From contig NZ_JABKKE010000005.1 of the NCBI RefSeq assembly GCF_013166575.1, forward strand, positions 109,981-173,980: a stretch of DNA of 64,000 bases, written 5' to 3'. Made by a program: the position numbers and the translations under genes. Below are positions 1 through 9,186 of this stretch, in pieces. This stretch comes from Xylanibacter rodentium. Lineage in GTDB: Bacteria; Bacteroidota; Bacteroidia; Bacteroidales; Bacteroidaceae. Under the pieces are notes generated by a model. It did not search any database. It was given only the letters and a program-made list of their open reading frames with translations, and was not told where the DNA came from. Each line of letters starts with the position of its first letter. Within the stretch, counting starts at the first letter, position 1.

Positions 1-489
1 CGATGAATATGATAAAAGCTTTATATTTATGGATAATGTCAAATTGAAAACGTCTTTTAACGATGGACCTGTTAAGTTTAGAAGATCTCCAATTCTCTCT
101 TGTAATTGTTCCCTATTAAGAATAAGCCCTTTTCTTATTTCATTTTTCAATTTATAGGAGTGGTGATATAGTTTGCAATGCACCAATTTCAATAGCTTAC
201 CATTTTTATTAAGCAATCTATAAACAAAGAAATTTAACGGACTACATTCTATATTGTGTGTTCCTATTTTTTTTCTGCGCGATAGAGTTACATAAATTGT
301 CAACAAAATAGGACAATAAAATATTAACAAAATAAGTAGCAATATATTTATTACAATGATTAAATAGGGTGAAAAGAAAGGCAAATATTTATTCAATATA
401 TTCAAAACATTGTCAATGCCTGTTATGTAGGTAATGAGGTTTGCAATAAAACCATAAATCCCTAATAATATGTGTAATACTTTCCTCAT
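1..489 (-). CDS. Partial two-TM membrane protein, C-terminus beyond window edge
   Basis: The frame starts at an ATG at 489 and stays open for 163 codons to the left edge without a stop, so only the N-terminal part is visible. It begins with MRKVLHILLG and contains two strongly hydrophobic stretches, about residues 4-24 and 41-64, followed by the basic block SRRKK and a polar, Lys- and Asn-rich remainder. This suggests a small membrane anchor with a cytoplasmic domain. I do not recognise the family. The DNA is very AT-rich, like the neighbouring DUF2971 gene and unlike the housekeeping genes further right, which fits accessory DNA. Membrane-anchored partners of defence genes can look like this, but nothing here proves it. 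Confidence 0.55.
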   Translation of the reverse strand, partial: MRKVLHILLGIYGFIANLITYITGIDNVLNILNKYLPFFSPYLIIVINILLLILLIFYCPILLTIYVTLSRRKKIGTHNIECSPLNFFVYRLLNKNGKLLKLVHCKLYHHSYKLKNEIRKGLILNREQLQERIGDLLNLTGPSLKDVFNLTLSINIKLLSYSS

Positions 490-895
490 GGAACGTACTT
501 AATATGCTTTAAAATTGTTCTCTTTTATGGAGTGAAATTCTTTAAATTAACATCCAAATTTAACCTATGAAATTAAGGCGCAGAATGAGCTCATTCTGTA
601 ATTACTAGTCAAAAGACAGATAATCCTTTAATATGTGCTTTTAATACGATGCCCGATGCAACATCCAATAGAAAACGTACAGCTGTCGCATAACTGCTAC
701 ACATTGATGGTAAGCCGATTCTTACAAATACATTATAATAAATTAAGATTTATACATATAAGTCTTCCAAACGTATGAATAGATAAAACACTATATCACT
801 ATACAATAGATTTACAAAAGCGTTCTATTTTGGCATGTAATTTTACAGAAATGGCCGAAATAAGATATATGATCTACAAAAAATCTTTGGGACAC
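490..895. other. AT-rich spacer with one perfect palindrome
   Basis: This 406-bp spacer lies between two reverse-strand genes, and I see no credible coding frame in it. A perfect 18-bp palindrome (CAGAATGAGCTCATTCTG, 581-598) could be a terminator-like hairpin for the DUF2971 gene or a protein site. The rest is AT-rich with no clear -7 box. Confidence 0.4.
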
Positions 896-1822
896 TTAAC
901 AACTTTCCAAAAACTCTATTCCAAAACCTGTATGGCAAAGTTTAGCTTTCTTGGTAATTATTTCATTAGAATATTGTGTTTCAATTATATTTTTTATCAT
1001 CTTTTCATTTCCAGATGAAACACGTGCTCCAATATATACACAATCTATAGCTTCATTTGATAATTTGATAACAGGATTGTCATTATGGTCATACCAAATG
1101 ATTAAATCCTTATTTTTCTGCCCATCAAAAATAAAACGGCATTCATTTTCATATTTCCACTTATCACTTTTAGTTAATAATGTAGACTTAATATCTTCCC
1201 ATATATCATTGTCACATATTCTTTGTTCGTCCAGTATAAACCTTTGTTGACTATATTTCATACGCAAAGGAGGATTGTCTTTAAACGGCTTTTGATTAAT
1301 TCTAAAACCAATTACAACACCTTTGTGTGAATCTGCATAGTGACTCCACATAAGGAGATTATCATTAGTAGTCGAAAAGCAAGATGTATACGTTTCCGCA
1401 GACAAAAGAAGAAACTTTTTCATATATTTCTCGATCTTATTGACAGTCTGACTATCTGCTTTATTCAAAAATTTTGAAGTTAATTTCATTGACCCCCCTA
1501 ATAAAACCAATGCACCAATGAGGGAAATAGGAGATGTCAAAGCTAAACCTGAATTAACTACAGATGTTGCAATAGCCCCAATCGCTGCATTATTTATGTT
1601 TACTTTTCCACAAGATTTATCCTCAATCACTTTTGTTACTATATTTTGAATTTTCCCATAATCACCAGATGTAACTATATTTTTCAATTCTTCATAATAT
1701 ACACCTTCTATTGAGCATTCATAAGGATCATTATAACGTGAAAAATGACTTAACGGCAAACATTTGTTACGTAAAATATATCGCGCTTTATCAAAAGACA
1801 TGTATTGATATCTTGTACTCAT
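896..1822 (-). CDS. DUF2971 family protein
   Basis: The product has about 308 residues and shows the two DUF2971 hallmarks: an N-terminal block ending in RYNDPYECS and the central CFSTTNDNLLMWSHYADSHKG block followed by VVIGF. Between them lies a hydrophobic Gly/Ala-rich stretch (GAIATSVVNSGLAL and following) that may be a membrane hairpin or a buried insertion. The frame extends upstream to a TTG at 1864, but the ATG at 1822 (MSTRYQYMSF) fits the family better. The biochemical role of DUF2971 is not settled; members occur often in variable, mobile or defence-rich regions. The gene is AT-rich and stands alone, 80 bp or more from any neighbour. Confidence 0.75.
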   Translation of the reverse strand: MSTRYQYMSFDKARYILRNKCLPLSHFSRYNDPYECSIEGVYYEELKNIVTSGDYGKIQNIVTKVIEDKSCGKVNINNAAIGAIATSVVNSGLALTSPISLIGALVLLGGSMKLTSKFLNKADSQTVNKIEKYMKKFLLLSAETYTSCFSTTNDNLLMWSHYADSHKGVVIGFRINQKPFKDNPPLRMKYSQQRFILDEQRICDNDIWEDIKSTLLTKSDKWKYENECRFIFDGQKNKDLIIWYDHNDNPVIKLSNEAIDCVYIGARVSSGNEKMIKNIIETQYSNEIITKKAKLCHTGFGIEFLESC

Positions 1823-1946
1823 AAATAAATTTTTATAGGTAATGTTTATACTTTTGATTCTCAAAAAATCAGTTTATAATTCTAATACATTATTTATCTA
1901 CCATTTTCTATAAAAATATGGATGATAAAGATTTACTAAAATAAAC

Positions 1947-3848
1947 CTACTCCACCGTCACGCTCTTCGCAAGATTCCTCGGCTGGTCAACATTCAGACC
2001 CTTCGCAACAGCAACATGATAGCTCAGAAGCTGAAGCGGAATGACACTTAGCAACGGGGCAAGACATGCCAGTGTTGGCGGTACCTCAATGGTTTCATCA
2101 ACCATTGCCTTTACCTGTTCGTCACCTTCGGTCACAATTGCCAAAATTCTGCCTTTACGACTTATCACTTCCTGCATATTGGAAACGATTTTCTGATAAA
2201 GCTGATGATGTGTGGCAAGGAACACCACAGGCATTTCGCTGTCTATCAGGGCTATAGGCCCGTGCTTCATTTCAGCGGCTGGATAGCCCTCAGCATGTAT
2301 GTATGAAATCTCCTTCAGTTTCAATGCTCCTTCCAAAGCTACGGGATAATTATAACCTCGACCGAGATACAGGAAATTCTTAGAATAAGTATATCTGCGC
2401 GCGATGTTCTTTATCTTGTCATTCTGTTCCAGCACTTTCTGAATCTTATCTGGTATCATGACTAGCTCATGCAACACCTCGCTGTATTCTTCCTGCGACA
2501 CCGTGCCTTTGGCCATGCCGAGAGCGAGGGCGAGCATCACCAAGACTGTCACCTGACCCGTGAATGCCTTAGTGGAGGCCACACCTATCTCGGGACCGAC
2601 ATGGATATAGATTCCTGTGTCACTGATACGCGATATGCTGGAACCAACGGTATTGACGATACCGAAGACAAGTGCCTTATTAGCCTTGGCCATCTCCATG
2701 GCTGCCATCGTGTCGGCTGTCTCACCGCTCTGCGATATCGCCATGACAACATCGTCGGGTTCGATTACTGAGTCCGAATAGCGGAACTCGCTCGCATAAG
2801 CCACCTCGACAGGAACCTTGCAGAAATGCTCTATCAGCTGCTTGCCGATCAAACCAGCATGCCACGATGTGCCGCAGCTTACGATGATGATTCGTCGGGC
2901 ACGCAGAAGCTCGCGCCTATGGAGTGTGACAGCGCTAAGGATAACGCTCAGACTGTCGCATTTGTCACCATGCCAATGCGGTGACCACGGACGGGAATAA
3001 GGCGCATTGACAATGCGGCCGCGCATGCAGTCCCTCAATACATTGGGCTGGTCGAATATCTCCTTGAGCATGAAATGCTCGAAACTGTCCTTGCTAAGCA
3101 TGTTCAGGTCAATATCAACTTCCTTGACCTCAGGACTTATCTTCTCATTGTCAAGGTTGAATACCTGTACGTCCATGCCACGCTCACAAACGGCTATCTC
3201 ACCGTCGTTGAGATATATTATATGCTTGGTATATGCTGCTATCGGAGAGGCATCGCTGGCGATGAATATCTCCTTGTTACCCTCAGTAACACCGATGGCA
3301 AGCGGAGACGACTTGCGGGCACACACAAGACGGTCCGGTTCTCTACGGTCGATGACGGAGATGGCGTATGCCCCGATGATCTTTTTCAAGGCAAGCCGCA
3401 CTGCCATTGCAAGATTACAATCCGGAACAGAATCTTTTGTGTACTGAATAAGTTGAACCAGAACCTCCGTATCCGTTTCGCTCTTAAATGTATATCCTTT
3501 CTCTATGAGTTGTTCTTTTAGCGTGGCATAATTCTCGATTATACCGTTATGAACAAGCGTTATGTCGCCAGACCCACTGATATGGGGATGACTGTTGGCT
3601 TCCGACGGTACTCCGTGAGTAGCCCAACGGGTATGTGCGATACCGACGGTTCCGACACAGTCCTTGTCTGACACGACTGACTCCAAATCAGAAACATTAC
3701 CCTTGGATTTGTATACATTAAGGTTGCCACTATCCGAAACAAGGGCAACACCGGCACTGTCGTAACCTCGGTACTCAAGGCGGTGAAGGCCATCCATCAA
3801 TATCGGATAGGCCTCACGAATGCCGATATATCCTACTATTCCACACAT
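1947..3848 (-). CDS. glmS: Glutamine-fructose-6-phosphate aminotransferase (isomerizing)
   Basis: This cytoplasmic enzyme makes glucosamine-6-phosphate from fructose-6-phosphate and glutamine, the first step to UDP-GlcNAc for peptidoglycan and LPS. The product starts MCGIVGYIG, so Cys2 becomes the catalytic N-terminal nucleophile of the glutaminase domain. The motif HTRWATHG lies near residues 72-79 and HNGIIENY near 100. Two SIS sugar-isomerase domains follow (SCGTSWHAG, ISQSGETADTM, LGRGYNYPVALEGALKLKEISY), and the protein ends in the usual NLAKSVTVE. At 633 residues it is slightly longer than the E. coli enzyme, with extra residues before the first SIS domain. No glmS ribozyme is visible upstream, as expected outside Firmicutes. 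Confidence 0.97.
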   Translation of the reverse strand: MCGIVGYIGIREAYPILMDGLHRLEYRGYDSAGVALVSDSGNLNVYKSKGNVSDLESVVSDKDCVGTVGIAHTRWATHGVPSEANSHPHISGSGDITLVHNGIIENYATLKEQLIEKGYTFKSETDTEVLVQLIQYTKDSVPDCNLAMAVRLALKKIIGAYAISVIDRREPDRLVCARKSSPLAIGVTEGNKEIFIASDASPIAAYTKHIIYLNDGEIAVCERGMDVQVFNLDNEKISPEVKEVDIDLNMLSKDSFEHFMLKEIFDQPNVLRDCMRGRIVNAPYSRPWSPHWHGDKCDSLSVILSAVTLHRRELLRARRIIIVSCGTSWHAGLIGKQLIEHFCKVPVEVAYASEFRYSDSVIEPDDVVMAISQSGETADTMAAMEMAKANKALVFGIVNTVGSSISRISDTGIYIHVGPEIGVASTKAFTGQVTVLVMLALALGMAKGTVSQEEYSEVLHELVMIPDKIQKVLEQNDKIKNIARRYTYSKNFLYLGRGYNYPVALEGALKLKEISYIHAEGYPAAEMKHGPIALIDSEMPVVFLATHHQLYQKIVSNMQEVISRKGRILAIVTEGDEQVKAMVDETIEVPPTLACLAPLLSVIPLQLLSYHVAVAKGLNVDQPRNLAKSVTVE

Positions 3849-4276
3849 AACTTTTTATTACGTATATCCTAACTTAATAAAATATGAATAAAAATATCAG
3901 ACTATATTATCAACGTACATCCCATTTCTCAAAAGTGAAAACGACATGAAAAAATATCAGTTCGGGATAAGGAAGTCTTAAAAAAGTTGATAATCTGATA
4001 TTTATTTTGTTACTGTATAGTAGACTTTCATGTGCGGAGTATTGATTTGCGACTCCATACAAGGAATGCGGCATGCCGCATTATCGCCCATGACAATAAA
4101 ACTTTCTTCTTTAGTACACGGCATACAACATCTCTGTTATTTTACTATCTACGGTCTCCAACTTCTTACAATCTTTGTATAAAAAACATTTCTAAAATAT
4201 CTACAAAGAACAATACATAACCCAACAGCAAGCACCACAATTAAGACTTACTATTATATAACATATTCACCTTTCT
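3849..4276. other. Spacer with 18-bp palindrome and an IS982-like end
   Basis: The 428-bp gap between glmS and the KaiC-like gene has no convincing gene. A perfect palindrome (AATGCGGCATGCCGCATT, 4065-4082) could act as a terminator or operator. At 3958-3975 the sequence CAGTTCGGGATAAGGAAG matches the terminal repeat of the IS982 element at 43.9-45.1 kb with one mismatch, which suggests a solo IS end or an excision scar. No matching second end was found nearby. Confidence 0.4.
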
Positions 4277-6859
4277 CTATACTTGCCTTGTATTGCCAAT
4301 ATCTATTTTCATACGCCAATAGTCTTTCATAGAGCCAATACATTTAAATTTTATACAAGCTTTAAAACATTCTGTTTCATTACTCATAGAATCGGCTTTT
4401 GTATCCCCTTGTCCGGGTGTATTAGAAATATTTGTTTCTATTTCTTTTATTTCATCTTTTTCTTCCCTTACAATAGCATCCAATCGTATATCGGCACCAT
4501 CGCACTTAAATAGTTCTGAGATGTTGTCAATATTATATTGTATTATCTCACTTGGAGAGATATGCTCAGCAAAACGTTCCAAATACAATACTATACTATT
4601 TGTATCTGCCTTATCCCTATTTATACAGACAACATTGTCTGCCAATGAACAAAGTTCTTTTGTCAATCCGGCTTTCTTATCACATAATATTTGCAACTCC
4701 ACATCATTCTCTCGACACAACGTTACTAAAGCTGTCAAAAAAAGATGTTCATCTTTCAAAAGCGGGAAACTATAATCTATCTTTTGTAAATCATCTATAA
4801 CAATCCTGCTTACTTTCTTTTGATTTATACCATCAAAATAAGGAACGTTTATTTGCTGTTTCAACACTGAATATAACTCATCTGCCGATATACACCCCAT
4901 CCTTACATTAAGAAAATGTATATATTTGTAGCATCGAAGACAACATTCTTTCAATTTACATTTGTAAGAACAAGTAGAACAACGCCGGTTATTGATTGGA
5001 TATTTTGGGTATACATTTTCACGTTTGTCTTTATTATTAGAATTCAATTCATCAAGCTTATCCTGCTCACTCAAGTCCATAAGTTCCAAGCACGGCAGAA
5101 AATCCGCCTCATATGTATTGAATCCCGGACAAATGAATTGTCGACGCATTTCGTCTTCTTCCTTGTCAAAAAGAATCACCAACGTATGCTCTTTATGCTT
5201 TGAAGCTCTGAAAGTACGGGCTATGGCAAGAAAGCGCTTGAAACTGTTTGGATTTCCTATTAATGCCGTCACCGACTTATATTCCCGCCATCTGGAAGAA
5301 CTTCCTAAGGCGTGCATTTTCCTATCATCCGTATGATAACAATTCTCATCTAAAGGTGATTTCATAGGACCACCCAATAATACTGCCTCTAAAATATCAG
5401 TCGCATAATGCTTTGGAATTATTTTTTTCGTCAGTCGTAAGCGAGCTTCCTTTCCTTTTCGGTACATTTCTTTAAGCAAGTCCATCTCCCTATCGGATTT
5501 TTCAGCCTGATAATTATCATAAGAAATATTCGGATCTGCTATATTGTGATACTGGAGACGTTCAGTCCTCATAAAGCGTTCATACGATTCATCCAATATA
5601 TTAGCATGCGTATGTGTCAATATCTTTGACATATAATTTCTTCGTTGCAAGAGGCGATGTATGCTTGGATACACTTCTATACCACAGTTACGGATTTTAT
5701 ACTTATGCCACCCGAATGCTGCAGGCTGAAATACACTTTTTGATATCTGCAACTCATGAAAAGCATAGTCTTCATCAGCATACTCCTTTTTCCTCATGTC
5801 TATGACAATATCAGCATTACAAGTTATATTATTTGCTCTCTCGTCAAAGACTAGAATCGATACCATGGACAGCCGCCTAAGCACTTTCTCTATATGCGGA
5901 AACGACAGTCGTTCCAATTCATCGGTATGTAGTTGAGCAAATCCGTCAATGACAATACACGGACTATATTGCCTTGCCCATGACCGACTACAACCATTCT
6001 GTTTGTCTCTATCATTATCCTCTGCCACTTCTTGCTTCTCAGCATTCTCCATTTCTATATTCTCAAGACAATCCAAAACCTTTTGAAATTTCTGACCTGC
6101 GGAATATGAATACATCGTATTGTCACAATCAAAGAAGTCTTCACCAGACAGACGTTCGTTAAACCGTACATCAAAGAAATCATCCCGCATATATTGCGGA
6201 AGAAACCTTAGATTGTCCTTGCCTTTTCCCCAATAATACGTAAGGTCATCACTACGGCGGTGAAATAGAAGGTTATCATCATCATCACCCTCATAATCCC
6301 TAAGAAAATGAAGGGCATTTGTACGATTATTATAATATATAATCCTGTCACATAGATATTTGTCCAAACAATTCCGGTAGTCTTTCGGAAGATAGACCGA
6401 GTGATTTGCATTCTGTACACATTGTTCTGAGCATCTATCCACTGTAAAAAGACTTTTAGCCAAAATATCCTGTTTCCATGAAGCATCTTCTCCACTGGCA
6501 CTCTTCCGAATGATAATGTCTATTTGTCGTGTTATCAGATAATCCAAGAAAAAATCAGAGAGATCTTCCTTTGTTTTGTTCAAAGAAAAGAAATATGGAA
6601 CCGATGCATATTTAGACAAACCAGGGATACTGTATATAGATCTTGATATACCATGAAGCATCTGCATAGCCAAATGCATTTTGTTTATGCCTCTGACTCC
6701 CTTAAGCATAATTATCAATCCCTTCTCTTTGTTTCGCGATTTATTTTCCGAAGAGGAGTCTTTCTCATTGAAATTCTGCAACTGTAAACCATCATAAAAC
6801 AAAGAGTCCAATCCGCATACTCCGGTAGGAACCTTTTTGGCATTATCAAATACTCCCAT
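4277..6859 (-). CDS. Tandem KaiC/RecA-like protein with degenerate P-loops and Cys cluster
   Basis: This 860-residue protein is not one I can name. The first domain opens like KaiC/RAD55 proteins (PTGVCGLDSLFYDGL, residues 11-25). Its Walker A position reads GVRGINKM (54-61), so the Lys is kept but the preceding Gly and following Thr/Ser are lost. A Walker B-like CIVID lies at 301-305, followed by a KaiC-like ADIVIDMRKKEY block (349-360). A second domain has GNPNSFKR (535-542), again with only the Lys kept, and a Walker B-like IVIDD (686-690). Between them lies a Cys cluster (C627, C630, C634, C639, C640, C643) that probably binds zinc. The start is 4 nt after the SIR2 gene, so the two are co-transcribed. 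I infer a sensor or scaffold that controls the SIR2 partner. The gene is AT-rich. Confidence 0.7.
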   Translation of the reverse strand: MGVFDNAKKVPTGVCGLDSLFYDGLQLQNFNEKDSSSENKSRNKEKGLIIMLKGVRGINKMHLAMQMLHGISRSIYSIPGLSKYASVPYFFSLNKTKEDLSDFFLDYLITRQIDIIIRKSASGEDASWKQDILAKSLFTVDRCSEQCVQNANHSVYLPKDYRNCLDKYLCDRIIYYNNRTNALHFLRDYEGDDDDNLLFHRRSDDLTYYWGKGKDNLRFLPQYMRDDFFDVRFNERLSGEDFFDCDNTMYSYSAGQKFQKVLDCLENIEMENAEKQEVAEDNDRDKQNGCSRSWARQYSPCIVIDGFAQLHTDELERLSFPHIEKVLRRLSMVSILVFDERANNITCNADIVIDMRKKEYADEDYAFHELQISKSVFQPAAFGWHKYKIRNCGIEVYPSIHRLLQRRNYMSKILTHTHANILDESYERFMRTERLQYHNIADPNISYDNYQAEKSDREMDLLKEMYRKGKEARLRLTKKIIPKHYATDILEAVLLGGPMKSPLDENCYHTDDRKMHALGSSSRWREYKSVTALIGNPNSFKRFLAIARTFRASKHKEHTLVILFDKEEDEMRRQFICPGFNTYEADFLPCLELMDLSEQDKLDELNSNNKDKRENVYPKYPINNRRCSTCSYKCKLKECCLRCYKYIHFLNVRMGCISADELYSVLKQQINVPYFDGINQKKVSRIVIDDLQKIDYSFPLLKDEHLFLTALVTLCRENDVELQILCDKKAGLTKELCSLADNVVCINRDKADTNSIVLYLERFAEHISPSEIIQYNIDNISELFKCDGADIRLDAIVREEKDEIKEIETNISNTPGQGDTKADSMSNETECFKACIKFKCIGSMKDYWRMKIDIGNTRQV

Positions 6860-6863
6860 GACA

Positions 6864-7985
6864 TTAAATATTTAAGTTGTCTACTATTGTATTCAATTCT
6901 TTGTATAATTGAAAATATCCCTCCCTATTATATATTACATTCAATCCGCACTTTGCATGGTAGACATTCTTCACCTCGCGTATCGAACTATATGCTTTAA
7001 GATATTGCTCATTCTTAATATTAGGATTGCCATTTGCCGACAAATAATAAATCTTATCATCATTTCCACTACGCTTTACAAAATATAGCATTCTTTGCGG
7101 CGTCGGGTCGGTTAGTGACATACCTGCAAGTATACAAGTATAATGACTAAGAAAATGCAATTGTGTTGCTGTAGGCCATGAATAGATATTCTTCTCATTC
7201 TCATGATATTCATCAAGAGACAATACTATTTGATTATTATCTGCAATAAATGATTCCGATGGTGGTTGAATATAACCATGCACATGATAGATTGACAAAA
7301 TATCATCCGTCATCTCCTGAGCGTATACGAACCCAGAAACATCTTGAATCACAAGATTGCGTTTACCTATCCGCTCCAACTCATCAAGTGTAAAATACTC
7401 CTCTCTACTTTCCAATAAAATTGATATAGCTTCTTTCAAAAAATTATCATAGTTGTATGTTACTACGGCCTTGATATACGGATACAGAATTATCATCCTT
7501 GCCATTGTATAAAGCGTATAAAAAGGATATGTTTTTTTCTCTTTCTCCTTGTTTTTCAATGAATATGCTTCTTGAAATTTCCGCCTTATCAGTCGCTTAT
7601 TACACTGACTATACAGAAATTTCTGAATAGCCATGATATAATTGTCTCCTAAAATTTCCTTTACTATTGAAGCCTTAATCTGTTGTGTTAATTCATAGTC
7701 AAGAGTTTCATTAATTCTAAGCAAATCGCTAAAAAACTTATTTTGATTGTCAAGTGATTTTTTATTCAATCCTTGCCTGATAATGTTCATTTCCACAGTA
7801 GAGATATCTTTCTCTATTGCCAAAAATCGCAAAGCGTCACTAAACAACATGTCCATAAGCGAATTCCACGACATGTCTATGACAGGATCTGAAGTAGCAT
7901 TTATTCCAGCACCGACAAATAGAACAATCTGCTTTTTCCTTTCAAGATCATGCTTAAGATCATTAAAACCACAACAAACAGCCAT
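6864..7985 (-). CDS. SIR2-like NAD-binding protein, likely defence effector
   Basis: The 373-residue product carries SIR2-fold motifs in order: VLFVGAGIN (residues 21-29, dinucleotide loop), VVTYNYDNFL (174-183), YHVHGYI (233-239, with the likely catalytic His236) and LAGMSLTDP (286-294). It matches the bacterial SIR2_2 type rather than protein deacetylases: there is no zinc-binding Cys quartet. In known phage-defence systems such as Thoeris ThsA, DSR and SIR2-Argonaute, this fold destroys NAD+ upon infection. Here it is the first gene of a tight pair with the tandem KaiC-like gene (4-nt gap), the usual layout of effector plus regulator. Signal peptide and membrane segments are absent. NADase activity is inferred from the fold. 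Confidence 0.8.
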   Translation of the reverse strand: MAVCCGFNDLKHDLERKKQIVLFVGAGINATSDPVIDMSWNSLMDMLFSDALRFLAIEKDISTVEMNIIRQGLNKKSLDNQNKFFSDLLRINETLDYELTQQIKASIVKEILGDNYIMAIQKFLYSQCNKRLIRRKFQEAYSLKNKEKEKKTYPFYTLYTMARMIILYPYIKAVVTYNYDNFLKEAISILLESREEYFTLDELERIGKRNLVIQDVSGFVYAQEMTDDILSIYHVHGYIQPPSESFIADNNQIVLSLDEYHENEKNIYSWPTATQLHFLSHYTCILAGMSLTDPTPQRMLYFVKRSGNDDKIYYLSANGNPNIKNEQYLKAYSSIREVKNVYHAKCGLNVIYNREGYFQLYKELNTIVDNLNI

Positions 7986-8082
7986 TGTAATCTTTCTTAA
8001 TTTAAAAAATTGATGAATAATATCGGAAACAATTCATAATATGGCGCTTACCTTTAACATTTATCTATTACTTAAAAAATCC

Positions 8083-8090
8083 CAAACGTA
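8083..8090 (-). promoter_or_regulatory. Possible -7 box for the SIR2 gene
   Basis: On the reverse strand TACGTTTG fits the Bacteroidota -7 consensus TAnnTTTG about 100 nt before the SIR2 start. The 160-bp gap after the antiterminator gene has no obvious terminator, so both read-through and an own promoter are possible. Confidence 0.35.
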
Positions 8091-8145
8091 TATCCAACGA
8101 AAAGTTGCAAAAGCGGATATAGTTTCTTTGACTTTATTATATCAT

Positions 8146-8763
8146 TCACCCCACCACCTGCACATACTCCGGACTCACCTCCACCCCTACTGCCAGCAGA
8201 CGTGGAAGTTCCACAAGCAGACGCTTGACGCGCGAGCCGCGGGTGGTGATGAGGCTACCCTCGTAGCCGTCAAGCGGGCCGCCAACGATGCGGATGCGCC
8301 GGCCGTACATGGACGGAGTTATTTCTTCGGGAAGATAGAAACGCGGAGATTCTGTCGTGCCGATAGCATGAATGAAACGCTGCATATCCCTGTCGGGCAC
8401 GGTCACGGGTTCACAATAGGCACCACCTTTGCGGTAACGGTACTGCAATGTCGGTGTTTTGGAAACAATGGGATTCAGAGCCTCCGCCGTGTCATGAACG
8501 AAGAGGAGATCGGAGATAAACGGAATCTGCTCGCGTACACGCTTGCCGGCACGGATTCTCAACACCCATTTCATAGGTGTGAAAACCTCCACTTGCATAG
8601 ATGCAAGCAATAAGTATGCGGGAACCTTGGCATTGGAACGCTTCAGATCACGCATTACAAACCATTGTTTTCGTTCAGATGCAAACCGATTCTCTGTACA
8701 GAAACAACGGCTCGCATCGTCAAAAAAATGTGATTGCGGAACGTCCGGCTTATCCATTGACAT
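8146..8763 (-). CDS. UpxY-like (NusG paralogue) transcription antiterminator
   Basis: The roughly 205-residue product has the NusG N-terminal layout seen in UpxY proteins: KQWFVMRDLKR near residue 33, then EVFTPMKWVLRIRAGKR and PFISDLLFVH. A C-terminal KOW-like segment follows (RIRIVGGPLDGYEGSLITTR). UpxY proteins let RNA polymerase read through long 5' leaders of their own operons, classically capsule loci. No capsule genes occur here; the next genes in the same direction are the SIR2 and KaiC-like pair. The ATG at 8763 is preferred (8757 also possible) over an upstream TTG. The gene is more GC-rich than its downstream neighbours. Confidence 0.85.
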   Translation of the reverse strand: MSMDKPDVPQSHFFDDASRCFCTENRFASERKQWFVMRDLKRSNAKVPAYLLLASMQVEVFTPMKWVLRIRAGKRVREQIPFISDLLFVHDTAEALNPIVSKTPTLQYRYRKGGAYCEPVTVPDRDMQRFIHAIGTTESPRFYLPEEITPSMYGRRIRIVGGPLDGYEGSLITTRGSRVKRLLVELPRLLAVGVEVSPEYVQVVG

Positions 8764-9121
8764 CAAACGAAATACATGATTAAAACTTAGACTGAAGACA
8801 CTTCTCCTAATCCTGCGAGATTACAAACTTCATTGTAAATCAAGCAGTTACAAAATTTACTCATAAACATTACAGGAGAAATCCCCATGCAATCCGTTTT
8901 GTTTTTGTATTCATTCGGACAAAGGGCATTACCTTGTCTTCTGAAAGTGTTGTCTTCTGTAAAAAACTACCGGACTTTATCCTTATATCAGGATCTCATC
9001 TTTCATTTTCTCGTCATGGCAAAATTCAAGCGAACTTGCTCTGTTCCTGTCGGCTTGACGAAAACAACTCTTCTTTTTTGATATATCTCTCCGCATGAGA
9101 AAGATTGCGGGTGCAAAGTTA
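8764..9121 (-). promoter_or_regulatory. Promoter and long 5' leader of the UpxY-like gene
   Basis: Reverse-strand TAACTTTGC (box at 9114-9121) is a good Bacteroidota -7 box. Transcription from about 9107 would give a leader of about 340 nt before the antiterminator start. Long untranslated leaders are where UpxY proteins act, so this is the likely target region. I see only tiny start-stop frames inside it. Confidence 0.55.
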
Positions 9122-9186
9122 CTAAATAATATTTAATATAATGTTATTTAGAGTTGAAAATAATTATTCATTATAATAACAAAATT

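Noticed and set aside
3849..3900. glmS ribozyme upstream of glmS
   Set aside because: No ribozyme core sequence is visible and this class is not expected in Bacteroidota.
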